The notes: generated by a model not told the origin, from the sequence alone. A stretch of DNA of 64,000 bases from Sphingobium sp. EM0848 (GCF_013375555.1 NZ_JABXWB010000001.1:434001-498000), one strand, 5' to 3'; positions 42,443 through 52,207 are shown, counted from the stretch's first letter. Program-made: numbers and translations.

Positions 42443-42745
42443 ATGTCCTATGATCCTGGCGCCCTGAATACGGCTTTGGCCGCCGCTGTCGGTGAAGACA
42501 GGCGATTGATTGAGGATCTGCGCGTCGCCTTCATGGAAAGCGCGGAGCGGCAGTTCGATCTGCTGGGTCGCGCAAGCTGTGACGCCAATTGGCAGTTGGC
42601 GGCCTGGCGGCTGAAGGGGCTGGCGGCGAGTTTCGGGCTGACCAGCCTGATGGCGATGGCCGATGAGGCGGCCGACGCGGTTCCCGGCGATCCCCGGATT
42701 TTGCGCCGATTGCGCGCCATGCTCAGCGAACTTGCGCGGGATTGA
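42443..42745 (+). CDS. HPt-domain-like protein without the phospho-histidine
   Basis: A 100-residue all-helical protein. ANWQLAAWRLKGLAASFGLTSLMAMADEAAD (about residues 48-78) matches the HPt core 'aaHxLKGsaaslGa..l...a..lE', but the position of the phosphorylated His is Trp55 (codon TGG at 42605-42607). Thus it cannot relay phosphate in the usual way and may be a docking or inhibitory module. It begins a plus-strand gene set that ends in a kinase which also lacks its His. The intergenic region with the TipN-like gene is 80 nt. Confidence 0.65.
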   Translation: MSYDPGALNTALAAAVGEDRRLIEDLRVAFMESAERQFDLLGRASCDANWQLAAWRLKGLAASFGLTSLMAMADEAADAVPGDPRILRRLRAMLSELARD

Positions 42746-42822
42746 TGGACAGTCGGCTTGCGTGATTGTGTCCGCCTTGCAAGAAGGTGGGCTGAACAAG
42801 AAGCGGGTCGGTTTCATCACGC

Positions 42823-43989
42823 ATGACTTTTGCGGCAATTCTTAGCGCCAGCCGGGCATCCAATGATGCCGCTGGATCGCTGCGCGCCAGCCTGCATTTC
42901 GCGGGGCAGACGCTGGTGGAATATCAGGCGCGTCAGGCGGCGCGGGCGGGCGCCGACCGAATCATGATATTGGTGAGCGTGATTACGCCCGCCCTGTCGC
43001 AGGCGGTCGACCGGCTGTCGGCGGACGGGATCGCCGTCGCGCTGATCCGTGACATGGTGTCGATGGTGCGCGATGCGCCGCGTCATGCCGATACGCTGCT
43101 GGTGGCCGATGGCGCGATCGTCGGTCAGGCCTATTTCGAAGCGATGGCGAGCAGCGAGGGCAACGCCCTGCTGGTGGCGGACGACAGCCGGGCGAGCGCG
43201 CCGTTCGAGCGGATCGATGCGGGGCAGCGCTGGGCGGGACTTGCGCGGATCAGCCCGGACCTGCTGTTCAATACGCTGGACATGATCGGGGACTGGGACC
43301 TGTCGCTGACGCTGGTGCGCGCTGCGGTGCAGGCGGGCGCGCGGCGCGTCACCGTGCCGCAGGACGATTTGATGGAAGGCCGGGTGGCGCTGGTCGAGGC
43401 GCAGGAGCAGGCGAATCTCGCAGCGCAGGCTGTGATGGCGCATGGCCCGCGTGGCCAAAGGGTGCGCGGCGCGGCGGAACATTATCTGTTGGCCCCGGCC
43501 GCGCGGCTGGTTGCTCCGGCGCTGATGCGGATGCAGGTGCCTGCCCTGCAGGTGCGGATTGCCGCCATGGCGCTGGGGGCCATTGCGCTGGTGCCGATCG
43601 AGTTGCTCTGGATCGGGACGGGTTTTTGCCTGTTGCTGCTGTCGCTGTTGCTGGCGGAGACGGCGGACCGGCTCGAAGAAATGGCGCTGCGGCCCTTGCC
43701 CATGGGGTGGATGGCCTTTGTCGCGCCAGCCTTTGCCGTGGGGGGAATTGCGCTGGCGGGGCAGGGAACGGCGCCGACCTATCTGGCGCTGCTGCTGGCG
43801 ATCGTCCAGATGGCGGACCGATGGCGGAAGGCGGGCGGCGTGCGGCCGTGGATGATCTTTACACCCGCCGGCGCGCTGATCCTGCTGTTGGCGGGGTCGC
43901 TGTTGGGCGTGCTGGCGCTGGCGGTGGAAGTGGCGATGGTCTGCGCCATTGCCTCTGTCGGGGCGATGATCCTGCTGCGGCGTGATTGA
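42823..43989 (+). CDS. nucleotidyltransferase-like domain fused to a membrane domain
   Basis: A 388-residue protein. Residues 1-230 look like a MobA/NTP-transferase fold (FAAILSASRAS...ASLHFAGQTLVEYQARQAARAGADRIMILVS), but the GxGxR nucleotide loop is degenerate. Residues about 235-388 form four to six transmembrane helices. The layout recalls inositol-phosphate cytidylyltransferase / CDP-alcohol transferase fusions, yet no CDP-alcohol motif (DGxxAR...GxxxDxxxD) is visible. Function unknown. It sits 77 nt after the HPt-like gene and 46 nt before the next gene on the same strand. Confidence 0.65.
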   Translation: MTFAAILSASRASNDAAGSLRASLHFAGQTLVEYQARQAARAGADRIMILVSVITPALSQAVDRLSADGIAVALIRDMVSMVRDAPRHADTLLVADGAIVGQAYFEAMASSEGNALLVADDSRASAPFERIDAGQRWAGLARISPDLLFNTLDMIGDWDLSLTLVRAAVQAGARRVTVPQDDLMEGRVALVEAQEQANLAAQAVMAHGPRGQRVRGAAEHYLLAPAARLVAPALMRMQVPALQVRIAAMALGAIALVPIELLWIGTGFCLLLLSLLLAETADRLEEMALRPLPMGWMAFVAPAFAVGGIALAGQGTAPTYLALLLAIVQMADRWRKAGGVRPWMIFTPAGALILLLAGSLLGVLALAVEVAMVCAIASVGAMILLRRD

Positions 43990-44008
43990 GCGATTTTACG
44001 CGTTACGG

Positions 44009-44024
44009 TTTAGTGCATTTTAAC
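44009..44024 (+). promoter_or_regulatory. CtrA-box-like site
   Basis: TTTA-N7-TTAAC, one mismatch from the alphaproteobacterial CtrA consensus TTAA-N7-TTAAC, 12 nt before the start of the possible DUF2336 gene. A less perfect TTAC...TTAAC pair (42405-42419) lies in the divergent intergenic region at the other end of the cluster. Chance matches are possible. Confidence 0.35.
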
Positions 44025-44035
44025 GACGTGGCACT

Positions 44036-45130
44036 ATGCTGGCCTGCATGAGCGCCTTTTCGTCCCTGATCGGACCGACCATGGCGGACAGTTGGCCCAT
44101 GGCGCAGGTCATGGCCGGCATGTCCGCCGTTCCTGTTGGTCATGCCATTGATCTGGCGTTTTTCTTTCCGGATGAGGGGCGGGAGCGGCATGACGCGCTG
44201 ATGGCGGAGACGCGGCGGCATCTGGGCGGATGCCTGACCGGAATCGAGATCGGATTGCGTCTGGCGCTGGAGGAAACGCCCGAAATCAAGGCGGCGCTGG
44301 AGCAATGGCCGCAGCCGGTTTGCTGGCCGACCCTGTGTGCGCAGCCGACTTTGCTGGGGCCAGCTTTGCTGGCGCATATGCAGATGCGCGGCGGGATCAG
44401 CCTGATGCTGCGACAGTTCGGGCGCCCCGATGGCGAATATGGCGAATCGGAAGCCGAATCGCTGTTCCCTGCCCAGGATAGTGCGGTCGGTGATGCGCTG
44501 GCCGCGCTGGCGCTGGCGGAAGGGCGTTGGCTGATGACCGGGGCGGAAGAGCAGCCGATGCAGCCGGACCTGCCGGTGGAACATTTCGCGGAATTGTTAT
44601 GGACCGCTACCGCCTGCCTTGCGGCGGTGACGCAGCGAAGCGGGCTGGTCGATCCGGAGGCGGTGCTGCCTGTGTTCGAGGCGGCGGGGCAGGCGCTGCT
44701 CGCGCGGCATGACGAAGCCGCGGGGCCGATCGCGGCGGCGGAGCGGCTGGTGCGCCTGCTGGGTGATCGGACGGATGCACCCGAACTGATGGGCGCCGCG
44801 CTGGGCCAAAGGCAATTTCTGTTGTTCGCGGCGTTTGCCGGGCGGCAATTGCGCATGGAGAGCGCGCGGGTTGCCGACATTCTGGTGATGGGGCCGGTCG
44901 GGCAGGTGGCGGCGCTGTGTCGTGCACTTGGCGGATCGGATTCGGATTATCGCCATTTGCTGCTGGCGCTGCGTCCGGTGCGGCCATCGCTGTCCGACGC
45001 GCGGATTGTCGGGGAGGCGCTGCGCTATCAGGATTTGACCGTGGCGCAGGCCGATGCGGCGATAGGGGCTTTGCGCGCGCCGGCGGCGTTGCGCGCAAAG
45101 CTGGACCATTTGCGGCGGATCATCGGCTGA
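44036..45130 (+). CDS. DUF2336-like helical protein
   Basis: A 364-residue cytosolic, almost wholly helical protein without signal or membrane segments. Repeated short helices such as LPVFEAAGQALLARHDEAAGPIAAAERLVRLL and a middle block LAALALAEGRWLMTG suggest the HEAT-like DUF2336 family that often lies next to sensor kinases in alphaproteobacteria; my confidence in that family call is moderate. ATGs at 44036 and 44048 are both possible starts. The stop overlaps the kinase start by one base (TGATG), which couples the two products. Confidence 0.6.
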   Translation: MLACMSAFSSLIGPTMADSWPMAQVMAGMSAVPVGHAIDLAFFFPDEGRERHDALMAETRRHLGGCLTGIEIGLRLALEETPEIKAALEQWPQPVCWPTLCAQPTLLGPALLAHMQMRGGISLMLRQFGRPDGEYGESEAESLFPAQDSAVGDALAALALAEGRWLMTGAEEQPMQPDLPVEHFAELLWTATACLAAVTQRSGLVDPEAVLPVFEAAGQALLARHDEAAGPIAAAERLVRLLGDRTDAPELMGAALGQRQFLLFAAFAGRQLRMESARVADILVMGPVGQVAALCRALGGSDSDYRHLLLALRPVRPSLSDARIVGEALRYQDLTVAQADAAIGALRAPAALRAKLDHLRRIIG

Positions 45131-46509
45131 TGAACATGCCGGCGCATCCCGCCGTCATCCGGGCGACGGTCGCCGCGGATGGCCGGTTGCTGAGTGCGGA
45201 TGCGCCCTTGCTCGCCTTGCAGCAGGAAGCGGGCGGAGAGCTGGGAGAGGTGATCGCGATCCCGCAACTGGCGGCGATGGCGCGGCTGGCGGCGAGACTG
45301 GGAGTCACCGTGTCGCGTCCGGTGGCGGCGGCGGCCGAGCGTGGCGATATCGACATGTGGGTGCGTGCCAAGCCGGATGGCCAGAGCGTGCACATGGCCG
45401 TCATCGATTGGCATGAGCGGTCCCCCGTCACCGCGCCCGTCGATCTGGCGCAGCGGGATATGGATATTGCAGCCCTGTCCGAAGGTTGGACATGGCAGAT
45501 CGATACGCAATTGCGATTCCAGATGGTGCTGGAAGGGCAGGGCGGACAGGGCGTTCTGCCCGGCGCACCGCCAGTGCCGGGTAGCCCCTTCACCAGCTAT
45601 TTCGAATTGCGGCCGAATGGGGAGGGCGATCTGCCGATTCTGCACGGCTTCGCTCAGCGGCGCGCGTTTCGCGGTCAGCTTGCCGCACTGACCAGCGACG
45701 CAGAGCAGCATTTCGCCTTGTCGGGTTTCCCGATGTTCGACCTGAGCGGTCAGCTTGTGGGCTATCGCGGCAAGGCCCTGCCGATGGAGCGGGCGATCAT
45801 GGCGCCGCTTGCCGCGGCCGAACCGACGGTGCTTTATCCCGCCGAGTTCGGGAAGAGGCTGGACCGGTCGCTGCGTCAGCCATTGGGGCGGATCATCGCC
45901 AATGCCGATTCGATCGGCGCTCAGTTCGAAGGTCCCTTGCGGCCCGACTATGTCGGCTATGCTCATGACATTGCGTCGGCTGGACGGCATCTGATGGCGC
46001 TGATCGATGATCTGGCCGATCTCCAGGCGATCGACCGGCCCGATTTTGCCGTGATCGCCGAGGAGCTCGACCTGTCAGACATAGGGCGGCGCGCGGCGGG
46101 ATTGTTCCTGGTCAAGGCGATGGACCGCGGCATGTCCGTGGTGGCGCCGGCAGCGGAATCGTCGGAGCCTGCGGTTGGCGAGTTCCGCCGGGCTTTGCAG
46201 ATATTGATGAATCTGGTCGGCAATGCCGTGCGCTATGCGCCGGAGGGATCGACCGTGCGGATCGAAACGGGGCGGGACGGCGAACAGGCCTGGATCACCG
46301 TGCTGGATCAGGGCGAGGGGGTTCCCGCCGATAGCCGCGAGCGGATATTCGACAAGTTCGAGCGACTGGGCCGCAGCGATGCGGGGGGCAGCGGCCTTGG
46401 CCTTTATATCTCGCGCCGTCTGGCTCGGGCCATGGGTGGGGATATCCGCGTCGACGACGCGCCCGGGGGCGGGGCGCGGTTCACGCTTTTTCTGCCCGCC
46501 TTGAACTAA
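45130..46509 (+). CDS. PAS-containing histidine kinase homologue lacking the phospho-histidine
   Basis: A 459-residue soluble kinase-like protein. Residues about 115-225 resemble a PAS domain (FPMFDLSGQLVGYRGKA), 236-300 a DHp domain, 350-459 an HATPase domain. The ATPase is intact: N box ILMNLVGNAVRYA, G1 VLDQGEGVPAD, F box IFDKFERLG, G2 GGSGLGLYISRRLARAMGG. In the DHp H-box the usual HELRTPL reads RSLRQPL: Arg246 (CGG at 45865-45867) replaces the phospho-acceptor. This is the design of Caulobacter DivL, where Tyr replaces His. It probably binds ATP and partners without autophosphorylation. No transmembrane segment. It is coupled to the preceding gene and ends in a bidirectional terminator. 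Confidence 0.85.
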   Translation: MNMPAHPAVIRATVAADGRLLSADAPLLALQQEAGGELGEVIAIPQLAAMARLAARLGVTVSRPVAAAAERGDIDMWVRAKPDGQSVHMAVIDWHERSPVTAPVDLAQRDMDIAALSEGWTWQIDTQLRFQMVLEGQGGQGVLPGAPPVPGSPFTSYFELRPNGEGDLPILHGFAQRRAFRGQLAALTSDAEQHFALSGFPMFDLSGQLVGYRGKALPMERAIMAPLAAAEPTVLYPAEFGKRLDRSLRQPLGRIIANADSIGAQFEGPLRPDYVGYAHDIASAGRHLMALIDDLADLQAIDRPDFAVIAEELDLSDIGRRAAGLFLVKAMDRGMSVVAPAAESSEPAVGEFRRALQILMNLVGNAVRYAPEGSTVRIETGRDGEQAWITVLDQGEGVPADSRERIFDKFERLGRSDAGGSGLGLYISRRLARAMGGDIRVDDAPGGGARFTLFLPALN

Positions 46510-46541
46510 AAAAACGGCGCCCGATGGGGCGCCGTTCCTGT
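46507..46541. terminator. bidirectional terminator between the kinase gene and gltA
   Basis: A 10-bp stem (46513-46522 with 46527-46536), GATG loop, flanked by an A run on the left (46508-46514), which gives a strong T run for the minus-strand gltA transcript, and a weaker CCTGTTTT on the right for the plus-strand kinase operon. Confidence 0.85.
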
Positions 46542-46560
46542 TTTGGCTTGTCAGCGCCGT

Positions 46561-47847
46561 TTAGCGCTTGTCGACCGGGACATAGTCGCGCTGGGCGGGG
46601 CCGGTGTAGAGCTGACGCGGACGACCGATCTTCTGTGCTGGGTCCGAAATCATTTCGTTCCACTGAGCGACCCAGCCAACCGTGCGGGCGAGGGCGAAGA
46701 GCACGGTGAACATCTCGGTCGGGAAGCCGATGGCCGAGAGGATCACGCCCGAATAGAAGTCCACATTCGGGTAGAGCTTCTTCTCGATGAAATAAGGATC
46801 GTTGAGCGCGATCTGCTCCAGTTCCTTCGCCACGTCGAAGATCGGATCGCTGACGCCCAGCTTGGCCAGAACATCCTTCGCGGTCTTCTGCATGACGGTC
46901 GCGCGCGGATCGTAGTTCTTGTAGACGCGGTGACCGAAGCCCATCAGGCGGAACGGATCGTCCTTGTTCTTGGCACGGGCGATATATTCCGGAATGCGAT
47001 CAACGGTGCCGATTTCGCGAAGCATGTTGAGCGCGGCTTCATTCGCGCCGCCATGCGCCGGACCCCAGAGGCAGGCGATGCCGGCCGCGATGCAGGCGAA
47101 GGGGTTGGCGCCCGAGGAGCCGGCCAGACGCACGGTCGAGGTCGAGGCGTTCTGCTCATGGTCGGCATGGAGCGTGAAGATCTTGTCCATCGCGTCCACG
47201 ACGACCGGATCGATCTCATATTCTTCCGCCGGGACCGAGAAGGTCATGTTCAGGAAGTTGGCGGTGTAGCTGAGGTCGTTGCGCGGATAGACGAACGGCT
47301 GACCCACCGTATATTTATAGGCCATAGCCGCGATCGTCGGCATCTTGGCGATCAGGCGGTGGCTGGCGATCCGGCGCTGGTCCGGGTCATTGATGTCGGT
47401 CGAGTCATGGTAAAAGGCCGACAGCGCGCCGACCACGCCGCACATCACGGCCATCGGGTGCGCGTCGCGGCGGAAACCGCGATAGAAGGCGGTGAGCTGT
47501 TCATGCACCATGGTATGGCGCGTGATGGTGCGGGTGAAGTCCTCCAGCTCCTGCTTCGAGGGCAGTTCGCCGTTGAGGAGCAGATAGGACACTTCCATGA
47601 AGCTCGACTGTTCGGCGAGCTGATCGATGGGATAGCCGCGGTGCAGCAGCACGCCGGCGTCGCCGTCGATGTAGGTCAGGCCCGAATCGCAGCTTGCGGT
47701 CGAGGTGAAGCCCGGATCGTAGGTAAACATGCCGGTGTTGGCGTAAAGCTTGCGAACATCGATGACCTGCGGGCCGACCGTGCCGTTCAAAATGGCATAG
47801 TCTTTTGTGTCGCCTGCGACAGTCAAAGTGGCATTATTATCCGACAT
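46561..47847 (-). CDS. gltA: citrate synthase
   Basis: A 428-residue type II (hexameric, NADH-sensitive family) citrate synthase. Catalytic residues are recognisable: His in [13 protein letters not shown], His in [14 protein letters not shown] and Asp in [11 protein letters not shown] at 47847 follows AGGAGA at good spacing; the frame extends seven codons upstream to 47868, overlapping the gltX stop. It lies 17 nt after gltX and shares its transcript, linking the TCA entry enzyme to glutamate charging. Confidence 0.97.
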   Translation of the reverse strand: MSDNNATLTVAGDTKDYAILNGTVGPQVIDVRKLYANTGMFTYDPGFTSTASCDSGLTYIDGDAGVLLHRGYPIDQLAEQSSFMEVSYLLLNGELPSKQELEDFTRTITRHTMVHEQLTAFYRGFRRDAHPMAVMCGVVGALSAFYHDSTDINDPDQRRIASHRLIAKMPTIAAMAYKYTVGQPFVYPRNDLSYTANFLNMTFSVPAEEYEIDPVVVDAMDKIFTLHADHEQNASTSTVRLAGSSGANPFACIAAGIACLWGPAHGGANEAALNMLREIGTVDRIPEYIARAKNKDDPFRLMGFGHRVYKNYDPRATVMQKTAKDVLAKLGVSDPIFDVAKELEQIALNDPYFIEKKLYPNVDFYSGVILSAIGFPTEMFTVLFALARTVGWVAQWNEMISDPAQKIGRPRQLYTGPAQRDYVPVDKR

Positions 47848-47864
47848 GGTGTTCTCCTGATACT

Positions 47865-49319
47865 TCAACTGGCCGATGCGTGCCTCACAGCGGCCAATCG
47901 TTCCAAGCTCTCCGTCTTTCCCAGAAGGAAAAGGACGTCGAAAATTCCCGGCGAAACCGTACGTCCGGTCAGCGCCGCGCGCAAAGGTTGCGCGACCTTC
48001 CCCAACCCGAGGCCGACATCCTCTGCCACGCGGCGTATTGCATCTTCGATCGCTTCGACCGTCCAGGACTGAACGGGGGCAAGAGCGTCGGCTGTTTGTC
48101 CCAGCAGCGCACGCGCGGAGTCGTCTAGCAGAGAAATGGCCTTCTCGTCAAAATCGAGAGGGCAATTTTTGAACAAAAATTCGGCGCCTTCAGCAATTTC
48201 ATTAAGCGTCTTGGCGCGCGGCTTCAGCGAGGGCATCGCCTCCGTGAGCAGCTTTTCCCCGCTTTCCGGAAGGTTGTGGCCCAGCCGGGCGGCAACGCGC
48301 GGTGCGACCAGAGCAGCCAGCCGGGCATCGTCCGCCTCACGCATATAATGGCCGTTCAGATTCTCCAGCTTCTTGATGTCGAAGCGCGAGGGCGAGCGAC
48401 CGACTCCTGCGATGTCGAACAGTTCGACGGCGCGGTCGCGGGAAATGATTTCCTCATCCCCATAGCCCCAGCCGAGTCGAAGCAGATAGTTGAGCACGGC
48501 TTCGGGCAGCATCCCCATTTCGTCGCGATAGGCATCGACGCCGAGCGCGCCGTGCCGCTTCGAAAGCTTGGCGCCGTCGGAGCCGTGGATCAGCGGAATA
48601 TGGGCGTAGATCGGTTCTTCCCAGCCCATGGCCTTGATGATGCCGAGCTGGCGAAACGCGTTGTTGAGGTGATCGTCGCCGCGAATGACGTGGGTGACGC
48701 CCATGTCATGATCGTCGACCACCACGGCCAGCATATAGGTCGGCGTACCGTCGGAACGCAGCAGGATCATGTCGTCCAGCTCCGCATTCTGGACGACGAC
48801 GCGGCCCTGCACGGCATCCTCGATCACCGTCTCGCCTTCGCGCGGGGCCTTCAGTCGGATGACATAGGGCGCGCCTTCCGGCGCTTCTTCGGCCGAGCGA
48901 TCGCGCCAGCGACCGTCATAGCGCATCGGCTGCTTGGCGGCGCGCTGCTGTTCGCGCAATTCCGCCAGTTCCTCAGGCGTGGCGTAACAGCGATAAGCAT
49001 GACCGGCTTCGAGGAGTCGATTGGCGACTTCCGCATGGCGCGGGGTGCGCTCGAACTGGAACACGGCGGGCTCGTCGCCGCCCAGACCCAGCCATTCCAG
49101 ACCATCGAAGATGGCGGCCACCGCTTCTTCGGTCGAACGGGCGCGGTCGGTATCCTCGATCCGCAGCAGGAACTTGCCGCCATGATGGCGCGCGAACAGC
49201 CAGTTGAAGAGCGCAGTGCGCGCTCCGCCGATGTGAAGAAAACCGGTAGGCGATGGCGCAAAACGGGTTACTACCTGTTTGTTCGAACCCGTGGCACTCA
49301 CCGCTTCATTCCTTGACAT
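47865..49319 (-). CDS. gltX: glutamyl-tRNA synthetase
   Basis: A 484-residue class I synthetase. HIGH motif as [24 protein letters not shown] (about residues 18-41), KMSKS motif as [14 protein letters not shown] (about 243-256), and the C-terminal anticodon-binding helical domain. Alphaproteobacteria often have two GluRS-like genes, one able to charge tRNA-Gln for transamidation; I cannot tell which this is. It is divergent from comEC, with only 27 nt between start codons. Confidence 0.96.
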   Translation of the reverse strand: MSRNEAVSATGSNKQVVTRFAPSPTGFLHIGGARTALFNWLFARHHGGKFLLRIEDTDRARSTEEAVAAIFDGLEWLGLGGDEPAVFQFERTPRHAEVANRLLEAGHAYRCYATPEELAELREQQRAAKQPMRYDGRWRDRSAEEAPEGAPYVIRLKAPREGETVIEDAVQGRVVVQNAELDDMILLRSDGTPTYMLAVVVDDHDMGVTHVIRGDDHLNNAFRQLGIIKAMGWEEPIYAHIPLIHGSDGAKLSKRHGALGVDAYRDEMGMLPEAVLNYLLRLGWGYGDEEIISRDRAVELFDIAGVGRSPSRFDIKKLENLNGHYMREADDARLAALVAPRVAARLGHNLPESGEKLLTEAMPSLKPRAKTLNEIAEGAEFLFKNCPLDFDEKAISLLDDSARALLGQTADALAPVQSWTVEAIEDAIRRVAEDVGLGLGKVAQPLRAALTGRTVSPGIFDVLFLLGKTESLERLAAVRHASAS

Positions 49320-49346
49320 TCGCCCCGATATCCACCTGGCCTATCC

Positions 49347-51512
49347 ATGATCGCGACGCCCCCTAGCATGGCTTTCGAGCCACGACAAACCTCCGTTGTC
49401 GCTTCCGTCCGGCAAAGGGCGCGGACGCTTTTGAACGGGGTCGAAGATTGGCTTGAAGAAGAGCGTGAGCAGATTCCGCTCTGGGTGCCGGTGGGCTTGG
49501 GCGGCGGGATTGCGGCCTGGTTTTCCTTGGATAATCGATTGGAATAGCTGTCTTTTTCCTGTCTTGCATTGGCTGTCGCCTGCGGGGCGGCGCTGCTGCC
49601 CGGTGGTGGGCGGTTGCGGCAGGGGGGCGTCATGGGCGGACTTCTCGCCTGCCTGGGGTGCGTCCTGATCTGGGGCAAGGCGATGCTTTGGGGCGCGCCG
49701 CCGCTCGCCCAGCCGGTTTTCGTGACGCTCTCGGCAGAGGTGCGGGCGGTCAATCCGGTGCCCGCGCAGAAGATGAGTCGCGTTCTCGTGCGACCGCTGG
49801 ACGCGCCGGGCCTGCCGTCGCGGATCAGGATCAATTTCGACGAGGCCTTGCTGCCCGCTGGGGTGGGGGAAGGTGCGATCATTCGTTTTCGCACGCGGTT
49901 GATGCCTCCGGCCCCTCCCAGCTTGCCGGGCGGATATGATTTTGCGCGGCGGGCCTATTTCGACGGCATCGGTGCAACCGGGCGCGCCTTGCGGCCTATC
50001 GCGGTGTTGCGTCCGGCAAAGGGCGCGCCGCCGCTGAGGGGGCGGCTGTTCGCGCATATATTGGAAAAGGTGCCGGGGCCGGGCGGGGGCATTGCCGCCG
50101 CGCTGGCGACGGGAGATCAGGGCGCCATTGCCGGACGGGATGCGGAGGCGATGCGGCGCAGCGGCCTGGCGCATCTGTTGTCGATCAGCGGGCTGCATGT
50201 GACGGCGCTGATCGCGGCGGTCGTGTTCCTGCTGATGCGGGTGATGGCGCTTAACCGGCGGGCCGCCCTCGACTGGCCGTTGATGTTGATCGCGGCAGGC
50301 GGCGGGGCGCTGGCGGGCATCGGCTATACGCTTTTGACGGGGGCGGAAGTGCCGACCGTGCGATCCTGCGTGGCCGCCTTGCTGGTGCTGGGCGGGTTGG
50401 CGATGGGGCGCGATGCGATCACGCTGCGGCTGGTCGCGGCGGGGGCCTTGGTGGTGTTGCTGCTCTGGCCCGAGGCATTGGTCGGGCCGAGTTTTCAGAT
50501 GAGCTTCGCGGCTGTGGTCGCGCTGGTGGCGCTGAGCGAGTATCCGCGCTTCCGGACATTCGTCGCGGCGCGTGAAGAAGCGGGCTGGCGGCGGATCGGG
50601 CGCCATCTGGCGGGCTTGCTTGCGACGGGTCTGGTGGTGGAACTGGTGCTGGCGCCGATTGCGATCTTTCATTTCCACAAGGCGGGAGTGTTGGGATCGG
50701 TCGCCAATCTGGTGGCGATTCCGCTGACCACTTTTGTCGTCATGCCCTTTGAGGCGCTGGCCCTGTCGTTCGATCTCATCGGCTGGGGTGCGCCCTTCTG
50801 GTGGCTGACTGCGCGGGCGCTCGATCTGTTGCTGCTGGTCGCTCATGGGGTGGCGTCCAGCCCTTGGGCGATTGTGCGTTCCTCCGCGCAGTCGCCGGGG
50901 ATGTTCGCGCTGATCCTGGCGGGCCTGCTCTGGTGTCTGCTGTGGCGCAGCCGGTGGCGTTGGGTGGGATTGATCCCGGTGGCGACGGGTGTGGCGATGA
51001 TCCTGAAAAGTGCGCCGCCGGCTCTGCTGGTGACGGGAGATGGTCGCCATGTCGCGGTTCGCACCGCGAACGGGGGCATGGCCATTTTACGGGAGAGGGC
51101 GGGCAGCTATGTGCGCGACGCTCTGGCGGAGACTGCTGGCTATGACGGTGTGCTGGAGCCGATGGCGGCGCTGCCCGAAGCGCGCTGTTCGCTTGACCTG
51201 TGCGCGGTTCGGCTGACGGGCGGGGGACGGAACTGGACCGTGCTGGTAACGCGGAGCAGCGCCGTGATCGGCGGCGACATTCTCGCTCGGGACTGCGCAA
51301 GGGCGGATATCGTGATCAGCGACCGGCGTTTGCCATGGGCCTGTCGCCCACGATGGTTGAAAGCGGATCGCAGCCTGCTTGCGCGGACAGGAGGCCTTGC
51401 CATCGACCTTGACCGCCTGACTGTGCGCACGGTCAGGCAGGCGGGCGATCAGCATCCCTGGATCGCCCGGCCCATGACGGGACCGTTGCGATCCAGGCCA
51501 AGTCAGTTATAG
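49347..51512 (+). pseudogene. comEC: comEC competence/DNA-uptake channel, interrupted by an in-frame amber codon
   Basis: One reading frame encodes a whole ComEC/Rec2-like protein: a soluble start (VEDWLEEEREQIPLWVPVGLGGGIAAWF), then after a TAG at 49545-49547 the frame continues unchanged with LALAVACGAALLPGGG, the OB-like domain, the competence core (GLAHLLSISGLHVTALIAAVVFLLMRV, GYTLLTGAEVPTVRSCVAA) and about ten helices. Without the stop it would be about 721 residues, a normal length. The stop lies within the first hydrophobic region. The larger part could start at a TTG at 49569, losing 74 residues including the first membrane segment. A point mutation, a sequencing error, or re-initiation are all possible. 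No comEA or other competence gene is nearby. The 3' end overlaps lexA by 10 nt. Confidence 0.8.
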
Positions 51513-52174
51513 CGGCGCAGCAACCCGGCGAGCTTGCCCTGGATGCGCACCTGCTGCGGATCGTAGATTTGCGGCTCATAGGCGCTGTTCGCTGGATCGA
51601 GCCGGACCTTCGGTCCTTCGCGCCGGAAATATTTGAGCGTCGCCTCGCTCTCATCGATCAGGGCGACGACGATCTGCCCTTCCCGTGCGACGTCGGTACG
51701 CTGGATCAGGGCGAAGTCGCCGTCGAGAATGCCGGCCTCCATCATGGAATCGCCCGCCACCTCCAGCGCATAATGATCGCCCGCACCCAGCAGGGCAGCC
51801 GGCACGGAGAGCATGTTCTGTCCCTCCAGCGCCTCGATCGGCACGCCAGCCGCGATCCGCCCGTGCAGGGGGATTTCCAGCACGTCATTGGCGGCGATGG
51901 GTGGGCTGGCCACCAGTTGCGGTTTGGGCGGAACGACCAACGGTTGCGGACGGTGCATGGCATCGGGAAGCTTCAGCACCTCCAGCGCGCGGGCGCGGTT
52001 GGGCAGGCGGCGAATGAAGCCGCGTTCTTCCAGCGCATTGATCAGGCGATGAATGCCGGATTTGGACCTGAGATCCAGCGCTTCCTTCATCTCTTCAAAG
52101 GAAGGGGAAACGCCCCCTTCCTCCAATCGGATCTGAATGAAGCTCAGCAATTCCTGTTGCTTGGGTGTCAACAT
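51503..52174 (-). CDS. lexA: SOS repressor LexA
   Basis: A 223-residue repressor-protease. N-terminal winged helix ([32 protein letters not shown]...[16 protein letters not shown]), a Pro-rich hinge, the Ala-Gly cleavage site in [12 protein letters not shown], the catalytic Ser in [11 protein letters not shown] and Lys in [11 protein letters not shown]. It blocks DNA-repair genes until RecA filaments trigger self-cleavage. A perfect alphaproteobacterial SOS box lies 19 nt before the start codon, so it regulates itself. Confidence 0.97.
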   Translation of the reverse strand: MLTPKQQELLSFIQIRLEEGGVSPSFEEMKEALDLRSKSGIHRLINALEERGFIRRLPNRARALEVLKLPDAMHRPQPLVVPPKPQLVASPPIAANDVLEIPLHGRIAAGVPIEALEGQNMLSVPAALLGAGDHYALEVAGDSMMEAGILDGDFALIQRTDVAREGQIVVALIDESEATLKYFRREGPKVRLDPANSAYEPQIYDPQQVRIQGKLAGLLRRYN

Positions 52175-52192
52175 GCCTGCTTGCCCTCTTTG

Positions 52193-52207
52193 GAACGGAT
52201 GAAGAAC
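52193..52207 (-). promoter_or_regulatory. LexA operator (SOS box) of lexA
   Basis: On the minus strand GTTC-TTCATCC-GTTC, an exact GTTC-N7-GTTC match to the alphaproteobacterial LexA site, upstream of lexA. It could also touch the divergent 52-aa gene promoter about 120 nt away. Confidence 0.9.
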
